From: Dehalococcoidia bacterium UBA2979
GTDB lineage: Bacteria; Chloroflexota; Dehalococcoidia; UBA2979
Assembly: GCA_002348225.1 (NCBI GenBank)
Contig: DEAP01000074.1
Span: 1 to 6,745, forward strand
DNA: 6,745 bases
Reading direction: 5' to 3'
Shown here: positions 6,532 through 6,745 of the stretch, in pieces
How positions within the stretch are numbered: the first letter of the stretch is position 1
Layout: each line of letters starts with the position of its first letter
Notes under the pieces: model-generated
The model's input: the letters and a program-made list of their open reading frames with translations, nothing else
Database searches by the model: none
What the model was told of the DNA's origin: nothing
Program-made: the position numbers and the translations under genes

Positions 6532-6536
6532 CTCCC
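6532..6536 (-). promoter_or_regulatory. Ribosome-binding site deciding the MaoC-like start
   Basis: On the minus strand GGGAG lies 8 nt before the ATG at 6523. It is between two in-frame ATG codons (6547 and 6523), so it supports only the inner one. The outer ATG is preceded by an A+T-rich stretch with no purine-rich site. Confidence 0.6.
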
Positions 6537-6593
6537 AACTTAAACATAATTTGTATTTTCGTTCGCTATCCATGCTAGCCTCACACTATATTA

Positions 6594-6600
6594 GGGAGGA
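6594..6600 (+). promoter_or_regulatory. Shine-Dalgarno site of the epimerase-like gene
   Basis: GGGAGGA ends 4 nt before the ATG at 6605, a strong ribosome-binding site that fixes the start of the plus-strand gene. The 81 nt between this ATG and the chosen MaoC-like ATG must hold both divergent promoters; I could not identify a convincing -35/-10 pair for either direction. Confidence 0.75.
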
Positions 6601-6604
6601 ATTT

Positions 6605-6745
6605 ATGATTACGGGACTCGATCACCTAGGCATTGTCGCACCAGACCTTAGCACTGCTAGCGATGTTCTACTGGGACAATTTGGTTTTGACTATGACGTT
6701 GAGCGAACTGCACTGCCGGACGGGAATGTGTTCGCTCCGGAGAAC
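6605..6745 (+). CDS. mce: VOC-family protein, probable methylmalonyl-CoA epimerase, N-terminal part (cut by window edge)
   Basis: The first 47 codons of a plus-strand gene, open to the window end. The protein starts MITGLDHLGIVAPDLSTA, matching the LDH[IL]GIAVxDLxxA opening of methylmalonyl-CoA epimerases and other vicinal-oxygen-chelate proteins; H7 would be the first metal ligand. LLGQFGFDYDVERTALPDG then fits the helix and second strand of the first beta-alpha-beta-beta-beta unit, with E34 near the usual position of the conserved VE. The epimerase interconverts (S)- and (R)-methylmalonyl-CoA, the step before the mutase encoded divergently next door, and that neighbour raises the likelihood of this function. 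From 47 residues alone another VOC enzyme (glyoxalase or dioxygenase type) cannot be excluded. The remaining metal ligands and catalytic glutamate lie outside the window. Confidence 0.75.
   Translation, partial: MITGLDHLGIVAPDLSTASDVLLGQFGFDYDVERTALPDGNVFAPEN

Overview
The window is a compact bacterial chromosomal segment of moderate G+C, almost entirely coding. Seven genes lie on the minus strand and one partial gene runs outward on the plus strand at the right edge. I see no mobile element, CRISPR array, tRNA or rRNA. The gene set is an actinobacterial/Chloroflexota-style SufB, a SufR-type regulator, and a split methylmalonyl-CoA mutase beside MaoC and SDR genes. This would fit an aerobic Chloroflexota member (for example a marine SAR202/Dehalococcoidia-like lineage) or a related Gram-positive-type group. 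That placement is inference from protein style and is weak.

Left half (1-3404, minus strand): an iron-sulfur cluster assembly locus in transcription order sufR, sufC, sufB, sufD (sufD cut by the window edge). SufC, SufB and SufD are the ABC-type ATPase and the two scaffold proteins of the SUF SufBC2D complex. sufC/sufB overlap by 4 nt (ATGA) and sufB/sufD by 1 nt (TAATG), so their translation is probably coupled. The lead gene encodes a winged-helix regulator with C-terminal cysteines spaced as in the Fe-S-sensing repressor SufR. Its upstream gap (3405-3515) holds a consensus -35 box, a plausible -10 and a perfect 7-bp inverted repeat across the promoter, a good candidate for an autoregulatory SufR operator. 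The 175-nt gap between sufR and sufC is unusual for its length and contains a perfect 10-bp inverted repeat spanning 98 nt.

Right half (3516-6745): an acyl-CoA module. In transcription order on the minus strand it has a MaoC-type (R)-specific enoyl-CoA hydratase-like protein, the catalytic large subunit of methylmalonyl-CoA mutase (no B12-binding domain), and a FabG/PhaB-type short-chain reductase. Divergent from these, on the plus strand, is the start of a VOC-family protein, most likely methylmalonyl-CoA epimerase. Epimerase plus mutase convert (S)-methylmalonyl-CoA via the (R)-epimer to succinyl-CoA, the end of propionyl-CoA catabolism. MaoC and the reductase both handle (R)-3-hydroxyacyl thioesters and may feed or drain the same CoA pool.

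Every gene falls into a known family. The points most worth checking are the SufR operator/promoter, the structured sufR-sufC spacer, the modified cysteine set of SufR, and the mutase large subunit separated from its cobalamin-binding partner.
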